DNA of 64,000 nt from Pyrenophora tritici-repentis. Taxonomy: Eukaryota; Ascomycota; Dothideomycetes; Pleosporales; Pleosporaceae. This document shows positions 55,629-64,000 of this stretch, piece by piece (within the stretch, counting starts at the first letter, position 1; every line of letters begins with the position of its first letter). The notes below the pieces were generated by a model. That model made no database searches and was not told the DNA's origin. It worked only from the letters and a program-made list of their open reading frames with translations. The translations under genes were made by a program, and so were the position numbers. Location: the NCBI RefSeq assembly GCF_003171515.1, contig NC_089392.1, forward strand, positions 2,108,001-2,172,000, read 5' to 3'.

Positions 55629-57056
55629 TTAAGCAATGAGGCTACTGCTGCCTAATTCTGCGTCAGACGTCCCCTGGCAGATACGCGGATAGCCAGCGCT
55701 ACTATCTCTCGTCTTCCGGTCATTCCGTTGAGTATGCAAGCAGAGCTCGACATGATCGGCATACCTAAAACGTCTGAGGAAATTGAACGGCATGCGTAGA
55801 AAGAAACGATCCCCCTCATAAGTCATCTCGAGATTGTCTTTTGGTAGTATTAGCGTATGAACCGGGTAAGAATTGTACCAGTACGTTATATGCCGAATGA
55901 CACCAGTGTCTCGGTCCCGGGATATACTAATCGTACTAGTACATGGACAAGTATTACAATACGCGGTTCCGATCGGGTCTCCCCAGCTGAGACATGTTAG
56001 TTCTATTGGTGATAGCCGAACGAGACTGTACATATACCATGGTAATTCAAGACAGGGAAGGGTTGTTTTAGGATTGATGAAGGGCGGCTCTGTGTATTCG
56101 ACCCCTAGGGCTTGTGCGACAAATACAGCTGTACAAAAGCAGAAAGAGCTTGGACTTTGGCGTAGAACCTCTGCAGCTAGTTCGGCTCGAGAGATACCGT
56201 AGTCGACTTGCAGATCCTGGCCTTCACCACGGACCAGCGATAAGAGTGAGAAGATGCGGTCCCGAGGATCGTAGCAACGCGCATGGCGGAAACGGATCAG
56301 CATGCAGATCAAGTCTCCGTATTGATACGACCTCCTGTCCCATTTTTCTAGAAAGTTGTCAATCTCTTGGTAAAATGGTTCCACGCGGTAGACGACGTCT
56401 AGACTTATCGCCAGATCTGCGAATGTCATGCACCGGTCATTCAACCACACAATAATGTGTGAAGCAAGCATGAATTCCTGTATGATCCACGCCCGGGTCC
56501 AATATCCATTCCCTACGACGCAGGTGATGAAGTCTCTGCAAGCCACCTTGTTCCGTAGGAATCGCTCGCTGGGAGATGTCTTCTCGTTTCCCTGTTGTAT
56601 GACCGGTGCAATAGAAAGCACATCCATCTTTCCGAGCCAGATATAGACGCATCTAGCCCCAGCATAAATCTTACTCATTTGAGCAACCTGGTGGTTTCGC
56701 TCCAGCACATTCGATTGGTCAATACATAAGGCGTCCATCCAATACGGCCCTAGAGCAGCTGGGCCCTCAGATGCAGCCTTATCATGCGCAGCTGTGAAGA
56801 AGTTGAAAAGATTATGGGGTATGGTGAAAATCTTACCATCAATCAGGATGGTGTGCGTTGGGGTTTTGTCGCGCCATTGATAAGACAGGCATTTATATTC
56901 AGCGGAGGTGGTGGTATGAGTGATAGTACATTGTATTCGGCCATCGTCGGATAGCTCGGGCAGTATTTGAATGAGTCGGATTGAGGGTTCAGATCGATCG
57001 AGGGGACGGTATTTGAAATCGATGTTATCATCTGACGTGGACCTTGGGAATTGCAT
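55629..57056 (-). CDS. HET-domain (heterokaryon incompatibility) protein
   Basis: Single exon, 475 residues. HET proteins trigger cell death after fusion of incompatible fungal strains. HET blocks are all present: YKCLSYQWRD (~54-63), YWMDALCIDQSNVLERNHQV (~105-124), MSKIYAGARCVYIWLG (~127-142), the WTRAWIIQEF motif (~187-195) and DPRDRIFSLLSL (~265). No WD, ankyrin or NACHT partner domain follows, so this is a short stand-alone HET protein. It lies next to the transposon complex, a common setting for this fast-evolving family. Confidence 0.9.
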   Translation of the reverse strand: MQFPRSTSDDNIDFKYRPLDRSEPSIRLIQILPELSDDGRIQCTITHTTTSAEYKCLSYQWRDKTPTHTILIDGKIFTIPHNLFNFFTAAHDKAASEGPAALGPYWMDALCIDQSNVLERNHQVAQMSKIYAGARCVYIWLGKMDVLSIAPVIQQGNEKTSPSERFLRNKVACRDFITCVVGNGYWTRAWIIQEFMLASHIIVWLNDRCMTFADLAISLDVVYRVEPFYQEIDNFLEKWDRRSYQYGDLICMLIRFRHARCYDPRDRIFSLLSLVRGEGQDLQVDYGISRAELAAEVLRQSPSSFCFCTAVFVAQALGVEYTEPPFINPKTTLPCLELPWYMYSLVRLSPIELTCLSWGDPIGTAYCNTCPCTSTISISRDRDTGVIRHITYWYNSYPVHTLILPKDNLEMTYEGDRFFLRMPFNFLRRFRYADHVELCLHTQRNDRKTRDSSAGYPRICQGTSDAELGSSSLIA

Positions 57057-57568
57057 GTTGGTAGGCTTGCAGGTTGCGATGACCGGGCGGGACCACGCTG
57101 ATATATGTGTGTGAAAGTCACAAGGCTAGAGGCTATCAATATCGGCTATCGGTTGGATGCCTGATGAAGTGGCTTGGGTTTCCAGAATTTCTAGGCCCGA
57201 TTTGGCTTTCTACTCAGCCTCGTGTAACTGTACATGCACCTAACGACATGTCATTTCTTCAACAAAACACCAACTTTTGAGCTTCGACAGAACATAACTC
57301 AACACCAAAAACCAATATTGGAATTTTGAAAAAAGCTCGAAGACTAACACATAGACTGGCTTTCGTAAGATGCATGCAAAGTAGCCTTTTTGGTTGTAGT
57401 ATTAAGTTATTATGCATTATTATGCATTATAGGTTCATACAGACCCATGTCTTGCTCCGTCGTATGTATGTGACGAAACGGGTATTCCTGAGGGACATAG
57501 CCTCGTATGCCTCCACCCAAAGCCCCGTATTCCTGAGCGACACAGCCAAAAGTACCGATGAATTCTCA
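57057..57568. other. intergenic
   Basis: Promoter side of the HET gene and 3' flank of the next leftward gene. A tandem TATGCATTAT pair near 57,411-57,431 is the only feature seen. Confidence 0.55.
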
Positions 57569-58102
57569 TCATCCCTCAAACTCCCTCCCCCCGCCCACGT
57601 CCGTCTCATTCTCCTCTCCCCACGCATCCTCAAAGCTAGCAAGCTTGACCCCCCACATATCTGCTGTCTTGCCCTTGCCGATATCAAACTCATCTTCCCC
57701 GTCCCAGGTACCATCACCAGCCCAGCGAAACGCCAACACGGTACCGTCTTTCAGACCAGCACCCTTTGGACATTGTTTGACATTCCCCGTTGCCTTTGCC
57801 TTTCCTTTACCCTTGCCCACATCCTCGTCTTCTTCCGCGTGTGAGTATTCCCATTCGCCAAGCTGGAAGCCTTCGTTTGCGTCGTTGAAGTTGACTGGTC
57901 GACCGAGTTGGATGTCTGAGGCTGAGGCGGGGAGTGGTATTGATTCGTCGGTCTCGGGGTTCTTGAATCCAGTCTCTTGTAGAGCGTCGTAGAGGGAGCT
58001 TTTGATCGATTCGAATGTCGTTAATGGATCGACGTGTAGAAGGACGGTGGTTTTGTGCGATTTGAGACGGAGTGTCCATGTTAGTGGCGAAGGTGTGACC
58101 AT
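57569..58102 (-). CDS. hypothetical protein, possible ubiquitin-like fold
   Basis: 177 residues from the second in-frame ATG (58,102), which I prefer because MVTPSPLTWTLRLKSHKTTV begins the conserved-looking part; the frame also opens at 58,189. The N-terminal LRLKSHKTTVLLHVDPLTTF..IKSSL and later GLKDGTVLAFRWAG suggest a beta-grasp (ubiquitin-like) domain with an acidic insertion. Unknown function. Confidence 0.65.
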   Translation of the reverse strand: MVTPSPLTWTLRLKSHKTTVLLHVDPLTTFESIKSSLYDALQETGFKNPETDESIPLPASASDIQLGRPVNFNDANEGFQLGEWEYSHAEEDEDVGKGKGKAKATGNVKQCPKGAGLKDGTVLAFRWAGDGTWDGEDEFDIGKGKTADMWGVKLASFEDAWGEENETDVGGGREFEG

Positions 58103-58707
58103 TGTGTGATGTGATGCAGGGTTGGAGGCTTCGAGTGGGAGCTTGTGAGAGAGTTGTACGCGTGTTTTCAGTGTCAGATAGTAACTCAAAGTAGAGTTGA
58201 AGTATTTGAGAAGAGTAAACGCGTTGTTGCTGGAATGATGGTGGGGTGCGCGGGGGAGGGAAACCGCGACTTGACCCTCGTACGTAATCTTGGTATTCCG
58301 ATCTCACCTGCTCAAACCCAGCGACCTTCACTCCACCACCACATACAACAGCACACTCTAATAACGGAGACACTGAATAAATAGCCTCGTGTTATCCTGT
58401 AGATTCATTGGCGGAACACACTCATCGAACATTGCCCCAAACATCGGCAATCGCAACACCAAACCATCTCCGCACCACTTCCGTCCCACATCGCAAACCC
58501 AGCAATACACCCACCCGGACGGTCGCACAGCCATTCCCCGCCCCAAAAGGGCTACCAGACCCATCCAAACGCACACCACCCAGATATGGCCGCCCAAACT
58601 ACCAGAACGACCACAATGTCCACACCACCCTCTCTCCCACCGAACCCACAGTCCCACGCACAATCACACCCCCCACCAAACCCCCTCTCCACGTCCCCCG
58701 CCTCGAC
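58103..58707. other. divergent promoter / leader region
   Basis: The frame of the Tim17-like gene is open but lacks ATG back to a stop at 58,378. This C-rich stretch is either 5' UTR or contains a missed first exon; an acceptor-like CTGTAG lies at 58,397-58,402. Confidence 0.4.
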
Positions 58708-59328
58708 ATGCCCTTCGACCGGCGCCTCCTCCTAACAACAACCCTCTCTTTCCTCTCCGGCTTCACACTCGGCTCCCTCTCTGCCGGGCACATGGCCTCT
58801 TTACGTTTCCGCGCCGAAAACGCGCACCGACTCCCCGTCTCGAACCCCGGCTGGTACCTCTACCACAAATCCAAAAACTACTACAAGTGGCGCTACGGCA
58901 TCGTCGAGGGCCTGCGCAAGGGGACGTACATCGCAGCCTGGAGTTCCATCTTCTTCATCGTAGAGGAGAGTCTGGATGTTTTTCGCGGCACGTGGAGGGC
59001 GGGTCGCACGGTCGAGGAGATGGAGGGCGTGGACGAGTTGGATATTAGGAGGATTGATAGGGGTGTTGCAAGGAGTAGGGATGCGGGAAGTAGTGCGTTG
59101 GCGGGTATGGTTACGGGGGGCCTGTGGAGTGCATGGCATCAGTTTCCGGTTTCGACGGCAGCAAGGACGATTCGCATGGGGTTGGTGGTGGGCGCAGGGT
59201 TTGGGCTTGCGCAGGATGGGCTGGTTTGGGCGAAGAGGAGGTGGGGTGGGGAGGAGAGGGAGAGTTGGATTTATAGAGGCGCGAGGAAGAGGAGGGGGAC
59301 CGAGGAGGGGAGTGATGGGGGAAGTTGA
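58708..59328 (+). CDS. Tim17/TIMMDC1-like mitochondrial membrane protein
   Basis: 206 residues from ATG 58,708 (MPFDRRLLLTTTLSFLSGFT). It has a first hydrophobic helix, then GWYLYHKSKNYYKWRYGIVE. Further helices WSSIFFIVEESLDVFRG, SSALAGMVTGGLWSAW and GLVVGAGFGLAQDGL contain the small-residue GxxxG patterns of the Tim17/22/23 fold. The closest functional analogue I can name is the complex I assembly factor TIMMDC1, but this is a guess. The true start could lie upstream if a first exon exists. Confidence 0.65.
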   Translation: MPFDRRLLLTTTLSFLSGFTLGSLSAGHMASLRFRAENAHRLPVSNPGWYLYHKSKNYYKWRYGIVEGLRKGTYIAAWSSIFFIVEESLDVFRGTWRAGRTVEEMEGVDELDIRRIDRGVARSRDAGSSALAGMVTGGLWSAWHQFPVSTAARTIRMGLVVGAGFGLAQDGLVWAKRRWGGEERESWIYRGARKRRGTEEGSDGGS

Positions 59329-59603
59329 TGGGATGTTGGATGGACAGTATAAACTCCAAATCTACACCATGATTTTGGTCGCTCTATGCGTCGCCAAACT
59401 CAGCGGTCGTGTAAAGACACGTCACGGCACATGCAAACAAATGCTGTTCGAGAGATTGAGCTTGATAAAATGCTTTCTTGAGCACGTAGCGATACAGCTT
59501 AGTCCAGGCCTCATCAAAGAAGCTTTTAGCCCATCTGGGTATATCATTCTCACGAAACTTCATCCTATCATAACATCATTCCTTCCACACTCTCTCCTCC
59601 TAT

Positions 59604-61372
59604 CTACTCCTTATCAAACCTAACAGCAGGCTGTTCACGAATCCAGCTCAAATCGACCTTATGACCCAACAACTCCCTAATATTCGAAACCCCATACTTC
59701 ATCATAGTCGGGCGTTCCAGCGAGAGTCCAAACCCATAAACCCGCATATCCTTTGGCAGACCCATAGGTTCCAACATCTCAGGCCTAAACATGCCACTAT
59801 TACCAATCTCAAGCCACTTCTTGAGACCGGCATGGTAGCCGAAGATTTCCATGCTGGGCTCGGTGTACGGGTTGTAAGCGGGTTTGAAGCGGAGGTTCGA
59901 GATGCCCATGTTTGCGAAGAAGTCTTCTAGGAAGCGTTGGAGGCCGCCGAGGGTGAGACCGAAGTCTGCGATGACGCCTTCGATTTGGTGGAATTCCGCC
60001 AGGTGGGTGGCGTCGACTGTTTCGTTGCGGAAGACGCGGTCGATGGAGAAGTAGCGGGCGGGACGGGGGTCTTCGGCGAGGCGGTGGAGCGCCCAGGTTG
60101 ATACGGCGGTGGTGTGCGTGCGGAGGACGAGGCGGAGTGACTCATCTTCTTCCCATGGGTAACGGTCTGTAGTGGGTTAGTAGGTTATGGAATTGGAATG
60201 GAATGAGTCACGTACATCCTATTGAACCAAAAGCACCGTCTTGGTGTACCTTCTTGACGTCTGCCCAGTACTTTTCAAAGTCGCGTGGCTTCTTTTCCCT
60301 CGCCTCAGTCTCGGGTGTGGAAAAGAGACGTTTTGAACCGGCCTCCATGCGGTCCATTGTGGCTTCGCTCGCAGGGTCTAGCCGTGGCTTATCTGCTTTG
60401 GGTGGGTATGAGACGAAGAAGGTATCTTGCATGTCACGGGCGGGATGTTGCTGTGGTACGAAGAGAGCGTCGAAGTTCCAGAAGCCAGTGTCTACATAGC
60501 TAGATGATGTTAGTGATATGCGCAGATGCCGTCAAAGCCTATACCTACTGTCCTGTTGGCATCTCGACGAAACCTTGTGAGAAGAAGATATTCCTGAACT
60601 CCTGGCGGACCTTGTTCAGAGGATGTAATGCGCCAGCATCTTGGTTCGCGCCTAGGGCCGCAAAGTTGTACGGCTTGAAGTTTGCAGTCTTCCATGCATC
60701 ACCAGTGAGAAGCTCGACTGTCAGGTCGGTGTGCTCTACGGGTATCTCCTTTGCGTACTTTGGGCCCTTTGTGATGGTGTATGTAATGACTTTTGTGACG
60801 GTGACGAGCTTCTTCTTCTTGAGCTGGGCGAGGAGTTTGACGTCGTCGACGGACTCGGTGTCTTTGATCTTTTGTAACAGTTCACGGTTCTCGTCTTTGG
60901 GCTCTTCAGTCTGGAGCAAAATTATGTCACTGCCATCCTTCTTTATCCACTTGTTCTTGAAACCATTGCCTTGTCCTACACTCGCAGCTTCCTTTCCTAA
61001 GATTTTCTATTGTATTGTCAATAATGCGCCCTTGCTAGTTGTGGTTGGTGTACGCACAGGTAGTTCCGCGATCGGTACTCGCTCCTTCTCCTTGACCAGT
61101 TTCCAGACCTTGTATTCGTGACTGCCCTCGGCAACAATGCCCTCAGACTCTGGTGTGAGAATGACCTTCTCTGAGTCTAGCGACTTGTATGTGACCATGG
61201 ACCGACTGGCTAGCCTGTCCAGCGCAGCCTTGATTTCGGCCTGCGATACTGCGGGGAAGTCTTCATCGCTTTGGAGGGGCTCTTTGGTGTCTAGAAGGTC
61301 GAGAATATCTTGTGTAAGGTTCTGGCCCTTTGTCTCGAGCGGTACGGGCACAGGGCCCCGTGTTCCTGGCAT
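59604..61372 (-). CDS. FRS2: cytosolic phenylalanyl-tRNA synthetase alpha subunit
   Basis: Charges tRNA-Phe as an alpha2beta2 enzyme. Four exons on the minus strand: 61,372-61,058, 61,006-60,549, 60,499-60,216 and 60,166-59,604; introns are 49-51 bp and all phases agree, giving 539 residues. The N-terminal winged-helix DNA/tRNA-binding repeats come first. They are followed by the class II core with [20 protein letters not shown] (motif 1), [20 protein letters not shown] and [20 protein letters not shown] (motif 2). [18 protein letters not shown] (motif 3) is near the end. Length and motifs are normal. Confidence 0.95.
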
Positions 61373-63691
61373 AATTGTGATTTGAGATAGACAGTGGGCG
61401 GGTATTCAATCAACTCTTGAACGTGGGGTACTGCGATGAGTCGGACCTCGAAAGCGGAAAGCGCGTCGGAGATTTGAAGGCCCGTGATTGGCCTGCTGGC
61501 GGCGCGCAACCAGGCATGTTGCTGCACTACTCATGTGTATATCAGTCTGGAATCACTTTGACCATTTGAGAAGGTACTGGCGATATTAAGAGTTGTATAA
61601 GGGGTGTAACAGTGTGTTTTCGGTAAAGCCATCGCTGGGCAGCCGTACAACCAAGACGAGCTGCAACATTCAATGTCTCCAGAGACGGAAGTTTTTTTTT
61701 TGTTTTTTTTCGCGTCTTGAACATGTGATATGACGAACAAATAGTCCTAATGCATACATTTATTGGAAGTGGTGGTAGTATACTCTTACATGCTATAGTA
61801 CCGTGCTAACGCCGACTTGAGGCGTGGAGATGAACAAGTGCAGTGGTGCGCTAACAACCTTTGCGTTTATCCGCTTGTCAAAACGACATGGCTGAGCATA
61901 TTTGCCACTGATGAGACAAATTTCTATCGATACGAACATTTCTGGTAGCTTCGGAATCTTGTCTTGGTCTGAGTGCAACGTTGCCATGACACAGCTGCAG
62001 TGCCGCGACTTGGCCGTGGTCCCCACCGGTTCTCAGTGAGGCTCGATCTTCATATGCACGCGTACTCGGCCGCGCGCTCTCTTGTTGGAAGGTGGACATC
62101 AAACACACAAGCATGATGCGCAATGGTTTAGGGGAGTGTGGTGGTCTTGGAGGTAGTCTTGCTGGTATTGGCATGCGGGATGCGGCAGTCATGGGGATAT
62201 GGTAGACAGCATCGTCCCTGCACCTGTGGTGGATAGTGTTGGAGCTTGTGTCTCGGAGGACTTGGCACTGAGCGATAAACACAGACACGGCGGGTTGTGG
62301 TGGAAACAGTACCGGAGAGTAGCCGCGTGTTTGACGAGTGCAATTTTCCCGAGCATGATGTGGATGGCAGCTCAAACAGACTACACGCGGGTAAAACGTC
62401 ATCGTGTGGGCTTCTTCCATGTGCAATCTTCATGCAGCACGCAGCGATTTATTGGAACTGCGGGGCGTTCAGAGGGCCCGATAACGAGCGATAGTGGCTC
62501 AACAGGTGCAGGCTGTCATGTCCGCATTTCAATGCACCTGTGTCAGCCGCCTGTGTGGTCAAAGTGATTAGGATTAGGGGATTATGTGATGAGGCTTGGA
62601 CATGTAGCTGTAAGGACTCGCATTGCCGGTATTTTTAGCAGTGCGCCGGGGACGCTCTCGAACGGCGCGGCGCTGCGGGAGAGTTGATGAGGAGGACGCG
62701 CAAGCTGGCCGATGGGGGACTAGCGGGCTTAGAGCTAGCCAATCACATGCGGGGTCAAGGCTGTGCGAACGCCCAGGGGTCGTGGTGCGAGGCCGCAACG
62801 CAAGTTGAGGTATTGAAGCCAGGGGCGCGCACATTATCCATCAGGCCTATCACACATCACATCATCTCATCACATTGCGATGGGCCGTCGAGACACTTTC
62901 CGACAACTGTGGGTGTAGACGTCAACCGTACGTCGAGAGTGCATGCAAGCAACCTTGGGGCGGGAGCAGCGGCCGTTGCGCAATTCGCTGAGCCATGCCT
63001 TATGCAGGGCTGTTACAGTGTGAATTGATAGCTCTGAAAGCTTGATTGATAGCTGAGTGGCGTGTGATTTGATGACGGGCGCGCACGAAGCGAGCAGGCT
63101 GAGATAGCGTGCCAGACTGAAGCTGGAGGCAGACGACGCCGTCGAGGCAGTCGACAAAGTAGAAGAGCCAGGGCAAGTGAGGGCAAAGCTACCACTACGG
63201 TCCTGGTAGTGGCAAAGTTTGGCGTCTGGTGAGGAACTTTGCGCGTCCTTTGCTGCCGCTCGGATGCGCCGACTAGCCGATCTTTTCCGCCATGACCTGC
63301 CTCCAGAATTCGGTGCATATCCCCTGTAGGCCAGCGCTGGGCCGGCTGGCGCTAGTCTGGCCTGGGGGCGAGCAATGAGGGAAAAAGGGTCGGTCGCTCC
63401 TTCCCATCCCGCCATCTCTCTGCCAACCCTCAGCGTCACCCATAATCCGGCCCCGTCCCCCCCCCAGGACAGTCACTCGTTTCACTCTCCGCCGTCAATC
63501 GTCCCAAGTGCACTGTACCGTCTTTCTTGTACACAACACTCGCGTGGTCGAGCATACCAACAGCCAGTACTGCTTCTGCATCTTTACGCGCCAGACTAGA
63601 CGATCCGAGCACTTCCTTTGCGCAGCCTCGCCGCAGATGCGATAGGCCAACCCACACGCTGCACAGCACATCCACACGCCTAATCACAACC
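61373..63691. other. long intergenic region
   Basis: About 2.3 kb with no gene I can support. It holds a T-rich homopolymer near 61,690-61,710 and several open frames of up to 205 codons that show no family motif. The right end should contain the promoter of the gene at 63,692. Confidence 0.5.
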
Positions 63692-64000
63692 ATGGCCTCG
63701 AGATTCAACCCAGGGAAGCTGTTCATCCGCACCCGCTTCAACTACGAAAAGGTGCCCGGCCAGGACAGCCAGGCCTCGTCCCCACTGCCGCTCTTCAGCA
63801 GCAAAACATGGGGCAACAAATACCGCCAGCCAGCGTGGGCGAACCGCATCCAGCGCCCACGTCTCTCGTTTGCGCGTCTCATCACCCTTGCCGTGACCAT
63901 TGTAGTCCTCACCTCAGTTTTGGGTACTGGAATCTACAGGAGGCATAGGTGGAGTAGCCCACAACACGGTGGCGACGAAGGCCGGAAACAATACCACTGG
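63692..64000 (+). CDS. type II membrane protein, N-terminal part only
   Basis: The first 103 codons of a gene that continues past the window. A basic, Pro/Ser-rich cytoplasmic tail (MASRFNPGKLFIRTRFNYEK) precedes one membrane helix (ARLITLAVTIVVLTSVLGTG, ~61-80), then a lumenal stem. This layout is typical of Golgi glycosyltransferases and other signal-anchored secretory proteins; which one cannot be told from this part. Confidence 0.65.
   Translation, partial: MASRFNPGKLFIRTRFNYEKVPGQDSQASSPLPLFSSKTWGNKYRQPAWANRIQRPRLSFARLITLAVTIVVLTSVLGTGIYRRHRWSSPQHGGDEGRKQYHW

Noticed and set aside
58408..58707. N-terminal extension of the Tim17-like protein from a TTG
   Set aside because: No ATG in the frame; Pro/Thr-rich and unlike the family. 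The downstream ATG or a missed exon is likelier.

Overview
The window looks like nuclear DNA of a filamentous ascomycete, most probably a Dothideomycete of the order Pleosporales. The reasons are short spliceosomal introns (about 46-130 bp, GT..AG), a Zn2Cys6 regulator, a HET-domain gene, a secreted GH115 alpha-glucuronidase, and fungal hAT, Copia and LINE-type transposons. The species call is inference; no database was searched.

Layout. (a) 1-11,000 is accessory, gene-poor sequence. It holds the 3' end of a hAT transposon, a decayed tandem array with a period of roughly 200 bp, short GC-rich repeats, and a cluster of broken pieces of conserved genes. I recognise PRP5, SF3B1, U2AF65 and SKP1 pieces, and more tentatively an SF3A3-like and an RS-rich piece; nearly all are branch-point/U2 snRNP splicing factors. 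(b) 11,074-35,632 is a normal host block: SLX4, a Zn2Cys6 factor, an ORF with a 9-bp coding minisatellite, a CPD photolyase, two small unknown genes, a large AT-hook/RG-rich nuclear protein, MTC1, a small DUF2462-like protein and a GH115 glucuronidase. (c) 36,400-54,900 is a nested transposon complex. (d) 55,000-64,000 is host sequence again: a HET-domain gene, an unknown gene, a Tim17-like membrane protein, the cytosolic phenylalanyl-tRNA synthetase alpha subunit, and the start of a membrane-anchored protein that runs off the window.

The main discovery is in (c). A host-type ORF (starts 36,421) was split by a Copia element with identical 123-bp LTRs and a 5-bp target duplication. That Copia was split by a 2,731-bp hAT element, and this hAT copy was later hit by another LTR element, now a 153-bp solo LTR. 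A second hAT copy landed nearby in inverted orientation. The 8-bp target duplications are swapped between the two hAT copies: each copy carries one half of each pair, in reverse complement. The interval 41,106-52,124 has therefore been inverted by recombination between the two hATs. The inversion carried the 3' part of the Copia, the 3' part of the broken ORF, two host genes and a LINE fragment with it. Flipping this interval back in silico restores reading frame at both the Copia protease/integrase junction and the host ORF junction.

The two hAT copies also differ in a directed way. The eight amino-acid-changing G->A differences of copy 1 that I aligned are all CpA->TpA on the + strand, including two TGG->TAG stops. 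This looks like mild, one-strand repeat-induced point mutation (RIP). Two neighbouring host ORFs carry the same kind of TAG interruption.
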